From Collybia mongolica (taxonomy: Eukaryota; Basidiomycota; Agaricomycetes; Agaricales; Clitocybaceae), in the NCBI GenBank assembly GCA_013420905.1, contig JAAXNY010000001.1, positions 2,666,001 to 2,730,000 of the forward strand: a stretch of 64,000 nt of DNA, given 5' to 3'. The position numbers were made by a program, and so were the translations under genes. The notes beneath the pieces are model-generated. The model was given only the letters and a program-made list of their open reading frames with translations, did no database searches and was not told where the DNA came from. Positions within the stretch are counted from its first letter, which is position 1, and the number at the start of each line of letters is the position of its first letter. This document shows positions 34,640 to 45,021 of this stretch, piece after piece.

Positions 34640-36745
34640 AGTTCTTTGTCGGCCCGGTTTTTGGGCAAAAAGTTGATTCATTCATTCTTTCATATTTCAA
34701 CACTGCAGGAAAATATTTCCATAATGGGATTTTTCTTCTCTTATGGCTTTTTACAGCATTTCTCCACAAATACAAAGTATTGTGACATAATTTGCATGTA
34801 TTTGGGATGCTTACATAATGCTTTTGATGATGCCATCAAAATTATGCATATTTAATATTTCAAAGCATTGCATTTCAAAATTTATTTTGTGTATTTCTCC
34901 ATAACCAGTACAAGCTTACTACCCGTGCCTTTGGCACAGGGGGGTGGCTCGTCCATTCTGAGGACAAATAATATTTACACAAATATATAAAGGGAGTTCC
35001 AGATATATGGTCACTGGAGTGTGGATTGCAGTTGGCCACAAATGCCATTGATTTTTTTTCCCCATACCACAGGCCCCCAGAAGCTCACCTATATGTTTGG
35101 AAAACTTTTCTGGATTTGAGACTCCCAAAATGATGATTTTTCCAGCCCAAAATAGTGGATCTGAGTGATTCTGGCAAAATCCTTGGCCTAAATATAGCAG
35201 ATTTCAGACCTTCCTTGAGGTTTTTTTCAAGTAATGGGTCACTGGTTCATTTGATCTGTTTCAGCTTGAGAAGAGCCAGAGTCCAGATTCACAATCCTCA
35301 AGAAGCACTAAAAAAAACTTGGCCCCAGTATGGCAAGAATTGTCATGTTCTTTTTTCCATATGTTTTATGTTTTATAACATAAGCCCTGGTCCATATAGT
35401 GGATTTGAGGCACAAAATATTGTGGATTTGAGGCCCATTCTGGAGAAAAACTTTTCCAAACATATAGGGGAGCTTCCAGGGGCCTCATACCACTCTAAGG
35501 AACAACTGTAAAATTGAAATTAATTTACAACAAATTACCTTGGTATTTCAGAAGAGATTCATCTGCTTCATTCTTATTTTTACTGTGGCAAGAATACATA
35601 GATGATGACTCATGATTATGGCTTTTGGTTTTGTAAATGAGATGGTAATTAGTCTCACAACAAATACAGGTGATATGTTCCTGCCTACAATCAAGGCACT
35701 CTCTAGATTGCACACAATCTTATATATTTACCTCAACTGAGCCTCAAAACTATTATGCATGCTTTGATAAGTATTTTGTAATCAACAGGCTATGGCCATG
35801 AAATTTTTTTTAATTGATTTGGCCTTTCCAGAATGTTCTATGAGAGGGGAGAAAGAAGAATGACACTACTTCCAGATTCCAGCAACAAAATGAGCTAGTA
35901 GTTAGAAACCTGAGGGCACACATTTTACAAATTTGATGCTGGATGCTTTTTGGTCACATGACTAAACAATGTGTCTGACGGCAAATGCCGCCCGCTTCTG
36001 TTTCAGGCATCTGTTCAATATTTGTCATCTTTCTTTGATTAGTCATATTTTTAGTCAGCAAAGCGAATATTAGGTCAGCAAAGCTAGGGTCAAAACACCC
36101 AGCTGTTTTCATGTATAGGAAAGCTATTACCTTTGTTTTTATATATTTGGAATGTACAAACATGGCTCTACAATTTCCTTGTTGAGCACATTTTTCCCAC
36201 GGTCTATTTTGAGCGAAATATTAGAAATGTCCAGATTCAGCTAGTTTTGAAGGTCTGTGTGTTATGCCAGGGGTGAACAAACATCTTATAACAACAATGA
36301 CCCTGACCAAACATGGCCCTTGTGGGAAATTATGCTAAACATTGGAATAATCAACAACTACTACTATATTTACCTGAAATACAAAGAGGATTGATTTCTC
36401 TATTTATTGTCACATGTCACATGATCTATTCCACCACATAAGTATACCAAATACATGACAACAATCTGAATGCTTATTTAGTGTCCATGATCCTGGGAAA
36501 AGTTAGTTCTGATGGTTTTTGTGTTTTCTCCATAGCTAGGCAAGCTATGGCATTGGATTTTGTGCACAGGCATTGCTTGTTTACTTTGTAACATTTTCCC
36601 ATGGTCACATGACCTCCATAAACTATCACCTACATTGTTTCTAGTCATTTACAGCTTCCTGAATGTGGAATGGACTTATTTCTCCTAAGAAAAGAAATAA
36701 AGAACAAGTACCTGCCACACAGTGTGTTGGCCCACTCCACCCAAG
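34640..36745 (-). mobile_element. R1 repeat, copy C (reverse), split by a Helitron-like element
   Basis: A reverse-orientation R1 copy. Its halves are 34640-34910 and 36121-36745. They start AGTTCTTTGTC, include the (ATTC)n run, and finish CCCACTCCACCCAAGTAT. The two halves join seamlessly in comparison with copies B and D (CCATAACCAGTA then AAGCTATTACC). Together they are about 0.9 kb, like copy B. Confidence 0.8.
34911..36120 (-). mobile_element. Helitron-like non-autonomous insertion in R1
   Basis: This 1210-base insertion lies exactly between the two halves of R1 copy C and made no target duplication. Read on the minus strand it starts TCCTATACATG and ends with a hairpin, GTGCCAAAGGCAC (34937-34925), followed by 14 bases (GGGTAGTAAGCTTG). 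A 5' TC, a 3'-terminal hairpin a dozen bases from the end and the lack of duplication are Helitron traits; the last four bases are not the classical CTRR. Inside, segments at 35071-35114 and 35441-35485 are inverted copies of each other (CTATATGTTTGGAAAA core). It encodes no Rep/helicase, so it would be non-autonomous. Confidence 0.6.
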
Positions 36746-37948
36746 TATTTGTAATAGTCAAAGTATTGAACACTATCTAATAATTTTACAGATTATACTA
36801 TAACCATGATTCAGTTCATGTGTCTACATGCCCCCTGACTATCCATGCTCTTCTACACATTGCACCAACTATCAGGGCAATGGGACCAGTCTGGGCATAT
36901 TGGGCATTCCCAATGGAATGTTATTGTGGTGACCTTCTCTGCCATATTAAAAGTCAAAGATTCCCTTATCCCAATATCAACAAATATGTCACCTCCTGTG
37001 CACACTTAACACAAATCACACTCCTTTATAACTTACATGGAAAGTTGGACCTTTTACCTCCTAGGCCCAATGAAAATAAAGACAGCTTTCCCCTATGTAT
37101 GTTTCTTCATTACAAGCCACAGGTTATATTACTTATTATATTATTTTAGACCCATTACATGTTTTTACTCCACCCAAAGGATCTATAACTCTCCCTATTT
37201 CCCCTTGGAAAGTACTCACAGCAACACTAGCCACTCGTTTTAGTAAGCCTGCATCACTCATCCAGAAGCTCATGCCTTGAGACACTGAGTTCACCCAATA
37301 TGGGCAGATGTATCACCTTGAGGGAGGTGATACAATACAAGCATGTGATATTGTGTCACTCAAATCTGACAGCCGTGATATGTCATATGTGCAGGTAGGT
37401 TTTTAATATAAATTTTCATGCACATTGTTCATATATCTGAGCTTTTAGTACCAACTTGAAGTTGATAAATTTGCTCATCAAAGGCATTGAACCCCAGTGT
37501 TTGAGCTTCAAGACTTCTTTGGACAAGTTCTCTGCTTTCTTGTTGTCCAGGTTCCTGCATCTCCCAAAGATGGGAGGTCTTTACACTCCCCCACATCTTC
37601 CAGTGGATTCCGAGTGGAATTTTGGCTGCAGAAGTAATAGAAAATGGCTGTAAAAATTGATAAAAATTCTGAACAGATTCTGCTTGGATTCTGAGCAGAA
37701 TGAAATTCCACAGGAATTCTGGCTTCAGAACACTGAAATTCTGACAGAGTCCACAGGAATTCTATTGGAATTCCTGGACAGAATTCTGGAGCGTTGTAAC
37801 ATGTAATAGATGCGTTGTGGTCACATGTTTAATCACGTGACTTATTGGCCACCTCATCGATCAACAATGGGCACGTCATCAACCTCAACCACACTGAGGC
37901 CCAGCAACCCAGCACCCAGCAACCCAGCAAGATTTCTGCAAAAACACG

Positions 37949-40425
37949 ATGTCAACCCGCAAATCCACCGCCACCACTGCTGCTGCCGAAGCAGCCAAAC
38001 ACCCGATGACGAGGAGCGGCCATGTCCGTGTGACACCCCCACCTTCCACCCGTGGTTGCAAGCATGCCACCTCAGCGACCAACAAGGACAACAAAGCCCG
38101 CAAGCGCACGAAAGCCGCCACCACCATCAAGGCAAGCACCACCAAGCTGAAGGCAGGGTGCGTACCTGGCCACCTCTTATGTTCATTCTTACTCACACTG
38201 CCTGCAGCACCAGAAAGGCCACCACCCCCAGTAGGAAGGCCACCACCCATGGTAAAACAGGTGTCAAGGGCAAGGCCAGCCCCGCCTTACCTCACCTCAC
38301 AAAGTGAGTTTTTCATTCATATTCATTTCTTGTTCTCACAAAAATGGCCTCCCCCCAGGACCGAGCGCATGCTCGAAGAAAGCAGCATGCCAATTGCGCC
38401 ACCCCCGCGTGCAGCCACTGCCGTCTCCTGGGGGTCTCAAGCCTCAAAGCCAGGGGGCACTGGTCATGCCCACCAGGTGGCACCCCTGACTGCCAGTGAC
38501 AGCGAACTGGAGGAGCACAAGGGGAAAAATGAGGGAGGAGCAGAGGATGGAGATGAGGATGGGAGCAGGGATGAGGCGAGCAGGGATGAGGAGGACGGGA
38601 ACAAGGAGGATGGGAACGAGGCCAGCAGGGATGAGGAAGACAGGGACAAGGAAGATGGGGACAAGGAAGATGGGGACAAGGAGGACGCCAAGGAAGACTG
38701 GGACGACAACAAGAATGCCCAGGGCGGCAACAGCAGCGCTTGTGCCCCCTCCACCTCCTGTGCCCCCCCTGGCCTCTCCACCACAGCCTCTTGTGCCCCC
38801 TCCTGCGCCCCCTCCACCTCTTGTGCCCCCTCCACCTCCTGCACCCCCTCCACCACGGCCTCTCGTGCCCCCTCCACCTCCTGCGCCGCCTCTGCCCACA
38901 GCCCTCCCTCCCATGGTGTCTCTTGTGTTTTGTCGGCTGCCCCATCCTGCGCCATCTCCCATGCCCCGTCGCCTGCTGGTACTAACAGTAAGATCTTATT
39001 TTATAACACCTGTTAAACTTATTCTGATTCTACAAATCATACATTTAATTTCTATTTCTTTAGGTCAATCTTTTGTGGCTTTGCCCCCATCTTCTGGTCT
39101 TGGGGAGGCTGTGCCCCCAGTTTCTGTGTCTGGGGATGTTCTACCCCCATCATCTGAGAATGTAGAACCACGTACCCTGCCTAAGCATAGTGTAGACATA
39201 GAAATGCAATCTCCCAGTGGTGTTGAGCCCCAGGATATTGATATGTCTCCTCATGGTGCAGATTTGAGTTCGTCTTACACTGTAGGTGGAGACTTGAATT
39301 CTCTGCAGGGTGCATCTCACACTGTGGGTGGTTTCATTCATGGTCAGGCATTGGGGAATGCTATGAACCATGCTGATTTTGAATATAACCAACCTGTTGC
39401 ACCACCCAATATCAAGGGTGTTGTTCATGTGTATAAGTCTATGGAATCTGAGTGTAGTAATCCAAGGGCTATGAAGTCTTCTATGACCATCCAGATTCCA
39501 GTTAACAGTTCCCTTGGTCCTGTTCTTTACAAATTGGGCAATCTATACTCGCCTATTAAGAATGACAATCACTGGATTTATGTATACACAAATCAAGAAA
39601 CTTGGGACATTAAGGGTTGCTACAGTGCTGCAATTTCAGATGATGATATAGTAGATTGGAAGTATGATGATCATGGATATGTTTTGCATTTATTTGTAAG
39701 TTTTACTACTTTTATTTATTGAAGTATATCTCTGATAAAAATACTTTTAGACTGAATCATTTGAATCCTCAACTTTCACATGAGTTCCAACTTCTTCTGT
39801 TCCAACTGTTTCTGTGCCTTCTAAAACTGAACTGTCTACATCAAACAACACATCTGAGTCTGACATAGTTGCTCACTTCACATCTGTTCAGCAAACTATG
39901 ATTATGCAGTTGGAGATTGAACACTTCTATCTGGATCGTGGCAACCATACTTTGCATTATGCATATGCAAAATACAAAGAATTCTGTCGTGCTAATACAG
40001 TGATGAAGAAAATAAAGGATGCTCTCACCTGGAAAGGTGCTGCCAAACTGGCTGATTTGAAAGGAATCTTTGCTTCAACCTCTTATTTCTATTCAAATTA
40101 TGAACCATTCAAGTTCATTGAGAAATATCCAGCTCTGATAGACTGGTTGGAAAATACTGAAGACCGTCTTTCTGATGAAGAAACTTGGGGATTTTCTGCA
40201 GATGATTATAACCTTGGATCACTGCACAAGTTTTTGCATGGGCAGGGGGAGGATTTGAAAAAGTCCAAGGATGATGAAAAGGTTGAAGAAGTGCAGAAAC
40301 AGTCTAGCAAAAAGAAGGGCAAGTCTAAGGCTGTGGAACCAAGTTCTGGAGGGCGTGATGCAGAGAACAAGCCTAAAGTGGGGAAGAAGGGTCAAAGTTC
40401 AAAAGCTGTGAAACCAAAGAAGTAG
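37949..40425 (+). pseudogene. KDZ accessory gene: basic/acidic low-complexity protein of unknown function
   Basis: I do not recognise the protein. Exons are joined by clear introns (for example the acceptor before 39063). The N-terminus is basic (MSTRKSTATTAAAEAAKH). Then comes an acidic repeat tract (DRDKEDGDKEDGDKED, about 38640-38700) and a Ser/Pro/Cys repeat (CAPSTSCAPP type, about 38740-38900). After that the composition becomes ordinary: IKGVVHVYKSMESECSNPRA, GPVLYKLGNLYSPI, IYVYTNQETWDIKGCYSAAI, then a helical region (YAYAKYKEFCRANTVMKKIK) and a lysine-rich end. The exon beginning at 39751 has an in-frame TGA at 39781. A reading frame lying antisense to the repeat tract is a shadow. 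It is upstream of and in the same direction as the transposase; it may be the front part of one long gene or a separate partner protein. Confidence 0.6.
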
Positions 40426-40439
40426 TAAGTTGATACAAT

Positions 40440-43400
40440 TTGATAAACTTTTGTTTGTATTTTTGTTTAACTTTTAGTAGTATATTACAGGCCTTGTATG
40501 CATTCTGTTCTTCATGGCTAGCTGTGGCATTCTTTTGGCTCTGGACTGAGATTTCTGCTTGCATTTTGATTTTGGATCAATTCAAATCTCTTTGGATCAT
40601 TCTGGCATTGACATGGCTGCTAGTCACTTGTGCTTATAATCCTGAACAAAGGTTTCCTGATATTTCATTTCAGGAATTCAGTATCTTTGTATCAGAGAAT
40701 TTCAATTCTGAAATTCCACTGAGTACTGTACTCATGGCTTTGCTCACAATGACCAACAACACAGATTTGCTTAGTCTTCATGCTAAAGATATGACATCTG
40801 GTCGTTTATCTTTCACTGGTTGGATGACTTCTCTTGCCTTTATCATGATACAATTGCTAGGCAATGATGCATCATTGTTTTTTCCTGAAACAAGCATGTT
40901 TAAAGAAAAAAATGAACAAAGCAGAATTAATGCCTTGAGCAAACAACTTGATGGATTTGCTCAAATGTTACAAGTTCTTTATCAACCCAGTTTTCGGGCA
41001 GAAAGGTGATTCATTCATTCATTCATATTTCAACACCGCGGGAAAATATTTCCATAATGGGATTTTTCTTCTCTTATGGCTTTTTACAGCATTTCTCCAC
41101 AAATACAAAGTATTGTGACATATTTTGCATGTATTTGGGATGCTTACATAATGCTTTTGATGATGCCATCAAAATTATGCATATCTAATATTTCAAAGCG
41201 TCACGTTTCAAAATTTATTTTGTGATTTTCTCCATAACCAGTAAAGCTATTACCTTTGTTTTTATATATTTGGAATGTACAAACATGGCTCTACAATTTC
41301 CTTGTTGAGCACATTTTTCCCACAGTCTATTTTGAGCGAAATATTAGAAATGTCCAGATTCAGCTAGTTTTGAAGGTCTGTGTGTTATGCCAGGGGTGAA
41401 CAAACATCTTATAACAACAATGACCCTGACCAAACATGACCCTTGTGGGAAATTATCCTAAACATTGGAAAAATCAACAACTACTACTATATTTACCTGA
41501 AATACAAAGAGGATTGATTTCTCTATTTATTGACATATGTCACATGATCTATTCCATCACATAAGCATACCAAATACATGACAACAATCTGAATGCTCAT
41601 TTAGTGTCCATGATCCTGGGAAAAGTAAGTTCTGATGGTTTTTGTGCACAGGCATTGCTTGTTTGCTTGGTAACATTTTCCCAGGGTCACATGACCTCTA
41701 TAAACTATCATCTACATTGTTTCTAGTCATTTACAACTTCCTGAATGTGGAATGGACTTATTTCTCCTAAGAAAAGAAATAAAGAACAAGTACCTGCCAC
41801 ACAGTGTGTTGGCCCACTCCACCATAGTTACACTTGTATCCTGTGCAGAAAAATAATGAATTCAAAGGCAAACTCAAATCTGTTTCTCATACTGCTATTG
41901 AACCAATATATATATTGGCTCCAAATACACCTGTGTGCTTGACAATATCTTGCAATTTTCATGTACTCAAACATGAAACTCAGAACATTGGTATTCCTCG
42001 TGTTAAACTTATCAAAGGCACTACTATTCATGATCAAGCCTATATTGTTTCTGGGAAATGTTTCAAATGCAACACTATATACTATGCTGATCATGAACAA
42101 TCACTTGACAACAACTCAGCTAAACGATTATATTTGGAGTCAGCTCCATATCTTAAAGCTGGTCAAGCACTTTGGGTTGATTGCATTTTTGGCAAAACAG
42201 TTCTAAATGCCATATATAGCTTTCATGGATCTACTGCAGCTTATATGGAGTTTTGGAACAATAGCTTTGCCAATTCTGAACTAAATCTGAGCCATCGGCA
42301 GATCTGGAAAGTGTTTGTTGAAGAGTCCACTCGCATGATTGCTGCTGCATCTGACCAAACCTTGGTTCTGGATGATAATATTTCTATTGAAGAAGTAACT
42401 CAAAAAGCATATCAAGAACTATGCTCAGATGGAAAAATTGCTTTGGCTACTAATCATGTTTGTACTGAATGTACTCAACCATATAAACAACATGCTGAAT
42501 TTCTAACTGGAGATGATCCTGCTGCTGTTGTTAATGTTGATGAAAATGCTCCTGTTCCTGTTCTAACTGGTGAATTTGCTCTTGATGCTGCTCTTGATCA
42601 ACAACGTGCAGTGGAAAATGCTACCAATCAAAATCTACCACTTGTTAACTTTGTTAATCCTCTTGGAAATCCTGGCATATGTAATATGATTGTCATGGAT
42701 GGCATTGTTATGGGTGTACAATATTGTGCTTTTGAAAACTGTTCACAATTACTGTTCAACATGCGTGGAGGTGTCTTTTGCAATGAGCATGACATTGAAT
42801 ATGGTGATAAATGTCATGTTAAAAACTGTAATACTGGAAAAATTCATGGCACTCAGGCTTGTGCTGAACATCAGCCAGACTGGCAGAGACATGTTCAAAG
42901 ACAAACTTGGGATAACTTTTCTGGTGCTTGCAGAGTATTGCAAAGAGCTGCAAATGAGAATCAACCTTGGCAACCACAACAAAGATCTTATATTCAGCCA
43001 CATGATGAAGATAATAATGATACCACTATACAATCAAATTACTTTACTGCTGCTTGGTTCTACTGTGTTGAAACTATATGCAAACCTTGTGGTGTTGTGG
43101 TAGCTTAGACAAAATTTGCTCATTCTGAATCTCCAACCAATATTCTCAACTTTTTAAATAAAGTTTATCCTGAGAAAGGAACTCGACCATCCTATATCTG
43201 CATTGACAAAGCTTGCTTGGTACTTTGAACTGCTCTTGCCAATCCCATTTACAATGATTGGCTGGATACATCAAGATTAATTGTTGATGTTTATCATTAT
43301 AAGAATCATTGTACTTCGGATTACTTGTGTCGAAAATGGTGTAATCCAGCACCCTTGAATGGTTCTGCACCAAATCTTGTTGTTGTGGCTCAGGACAATC

Positions 43401-43629
43401 AAAGCAATCCTTACTACAAGCGTGCATTCAATACACAAGTAAGTATTGTTTATACACACTTTAATATTTATTAATTTTAAAACAGGCTTGTGAACAACTC
43501 AATGCATGGTTGGGTGGATTTGAATCTATCATGAAAAGAATGACTGGAGAAAACTTTGATTGGTTTATCCATGTTATGCTTTTTTATCATATTCAACAGA
43601 TTTTAAAAAGACAGGCTGAAAGAGAGTAA
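40440..43629 (+). pseudogene. KDZ-type transposase with CxC5 and CxC6-like domains, interrupted
   Basis: This would catalyse movement of the element in the nucleus. From about 40440 a helical N-terminal part leads to LDGFAQM. After removal of R1 copy B it continues in frame as LHLYPVQKNNEF. A CxC5-like cluster follows (GKCFKCNTIYY... HVCTECTQPY), then a CxC6-like cluster (VQYCAFENC, GGVFCNEHD, CHVKNCNTGKIHGTQACAEH). The C-terminal catalytic part includes YCVETICKPCGVVVA, YICIDKACLVL, VDVYHYKNH, LCRKWCNPAPLNGSAPNL, then after a 45-base intron ACEQLNAWLGGFESIMKRMT, with the stop at 43627. In-frame stops are TAG at 43106 (where Trp is expected in ETICKPCGVVVA-W-TKFA) and TGA at 43226. These names rest on remembered family features, not a search. 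Confidence 0.8.
40973..41826 (-). mobile_element. R1 repeat, copy B (reverse), in the KDZ transposase gene
   Basis: An 854-base reverse R1 copy flanked by GTTACA at 40967-40972 and 41827-41832, a 6-bp target duplication. Removing it and one GTTACA restores the transposase frame exactly (ATG TTA CAC TTG). It starts AGTTCTTTATCAACCC, has a run of ATTC, and ends GTTGGCCCACTCCACCATA. This is the best-delimited R1 copy and sets the family length. Confidence 0.85.
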
Positions 43630-45021
43630 TTTAGTACTTCAAAATGTTAGATATACTGTTGACTTTATTGACTGTTTTGACTTAAAACTTATGAATTCCA
43701 ATCAGAATCCGAGCGAAATGTTGCAGAATTCCTTTGAGAATTTTCTTCTTCCACACTTTGTAAGAAATTCCTCAAAATTCTGTGGAATTCTGATGATTTC
43801 AATCGGAATTCTGTGTTCCAAGCGGAATATTGTGGAATTCCTCAAAAGAATTTTCTGTTTTAAAACTTTTTCAAAATCTTCCTGCATTCCTCGGGATTCC
43901 AATCAGAATCCTCTGCAGGATGTGGGGGAGTGTGAAGTACTGAAAGATGGCATTGAAGCTGATTCATATATTTATGCAAGTATCAAGCAGGCTAAAATTA
44001 TAGATACAGCTACCAATAACCTTAAATTGAACTACTACAAAGAATTAGGGCCAACTGAAGTTGTTGATCTTGATCAAGTACAATGTTTAGTTGGTCAGAT
44101 TAAAGACTGTAGCAAGTGGGCAATTATTGACTAAAGTCAATTCATGGCTCAGGTGCATAATGTAGATTGATATACTTGAGTGGAGTGGGCCAACACACTG
44201 TGTGGCAGGTACTTGTTCTTTATTTCTTTTCTTAGGAGAAATAAGTCCATTCCACATTCAGGAAGTTGTAAATGACTAGAAACAATGTAGGTGATAGTTT
44301 ATGGAGGTTATGTGACCATGGGAAAATGTTACAAAGTAAACAAGCAATGCCTGTGTACAATATCCAATGCCATAGCTTGCCTGGCTATGGAGAAAACACA
44401 AAAATCATCAGAACTAACTTTTCCCAGGATCATGGACACTAAATAAGCATTCAGATTGTTGTCATGTATTTGGTTTACTTATGTGGTGGAATAGATCATG
44501 TGACATGTGTCAATAAATAGAGAAATCAATCTTATTTGTATTTCAGGTAAATATAGTAGTAGTTGTTGATTATTCCAATGTTTAGCATAATTTCCCACAA
44601 GGGCCATGTTTGGTCAGGGTCATTGTTGTTATAAGATGTTTGTTCACCCCTGGCATAACACACAGACCTTCAAAACTAGCTGAATCTGGACATTTCTGAT
44701 ATTTCGCTGAAAATGGACCATGGGAAAAATGTGCTCAACAAGGAAATTGTAGAGCCATGTTTGTACATTCCAAATATATAAAAACAAAGTTAATAGCTTT
44801 ACTGGTTATGGAGAAAACACAAAATAAATTTTGAAACGCAATGCTTTGAAATATTAGATATGCATAATTTTGATGGCATCATCAAAAGCATTATGTAAGC
44901 ATCCCAAATACATGCAAATTATGTCACAATACTTTGTATTTGTGGAGAAATGCTGTAAAAAGCCATAAGAGAAGAAAAATCCCATTATGGAAATATTTTC
45001 CTGTGGTGTTGAAATATGAAT

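Larger units (their letters stand above)
37574..43942 (+). mobile_element. KDZ-type DNA transposon with TIRs and 8-bp target duplication
   Basis: The ends are fixed by a perfect 8-bp duplication, AAAGATGG, at 37566-37573 and 43943-43950. The left end GAGGTCTTTACACTCCCCCA and the right end (reverse complement) CAGTACTTCACACTCCCCCA form inverted termini that continue with CATC. Subterminal regions on both sides are packed with GGAATTC- and GATTCTG-type strings, a likely transposase-binding array. The cargo is an accessory gene (37949-40425) and a transposase gene (40440-43629) with CxC5- and CxC6-like cysteine clusters, the feature set of the Kyakuja-Dileera-Zisupton group. Length is 6369 bases, or about 5.5 kb without the inserted R1 copy B. 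Three in-frame stops show it is dead. It sits in a CACTA transposase exon. Confidence 0.85.
36790..44134 (+). pseudogene. CACTA/EnSpm-type transposase C-terminal region, split by the KDZ element
   Basis: Two separated pieces belong to one transposase C-terminus. The left piece (about 36.8-37.57 kb) reads ISTCPLTIHALLHIAPTIRA-like sequence, then MGPVWAYWAFPMECYCGDL and, near the end, YQLEVDKFAHQ and LQDFFGQV. The right piece (43951-44134) reads IEADSYIYASIKQAKIID, ELGPTEVVDLDQVQCLVGQI and KWAIID. HxLLH..GPVWAYWAFPMER-type and VQCLVG sequences are what I know from CACTA (Plavaka-like) transposases of basidiomycetes. Deleting the KDZ element plus one AAAGATGG copy makes ASPKDGIEADSY in frame. 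The left piece has an in-frame TGA at 37488. N-terminal parts are not seen in the window; R1 copies C and D flank the remnant. Confidence 0.72.

Noticed and set aside
38313..38962. Long minus-strand open frames opposite the KDZ accessory gene
   Set aside because: They lie antisense to GC-rich low-complexity repeats and encode Arg/Gly/Trp or Ser/Ala monotony; the plus frame has introns and ordinary sequence downstream.
37574..43942. Possible TET/JBP dioxygenase gene, reported next to KDZ transposons in basidiomycetes
   Set aside because: No HxD...H dioxygenase core is visible in either cargo gene or within the flanking sequence.
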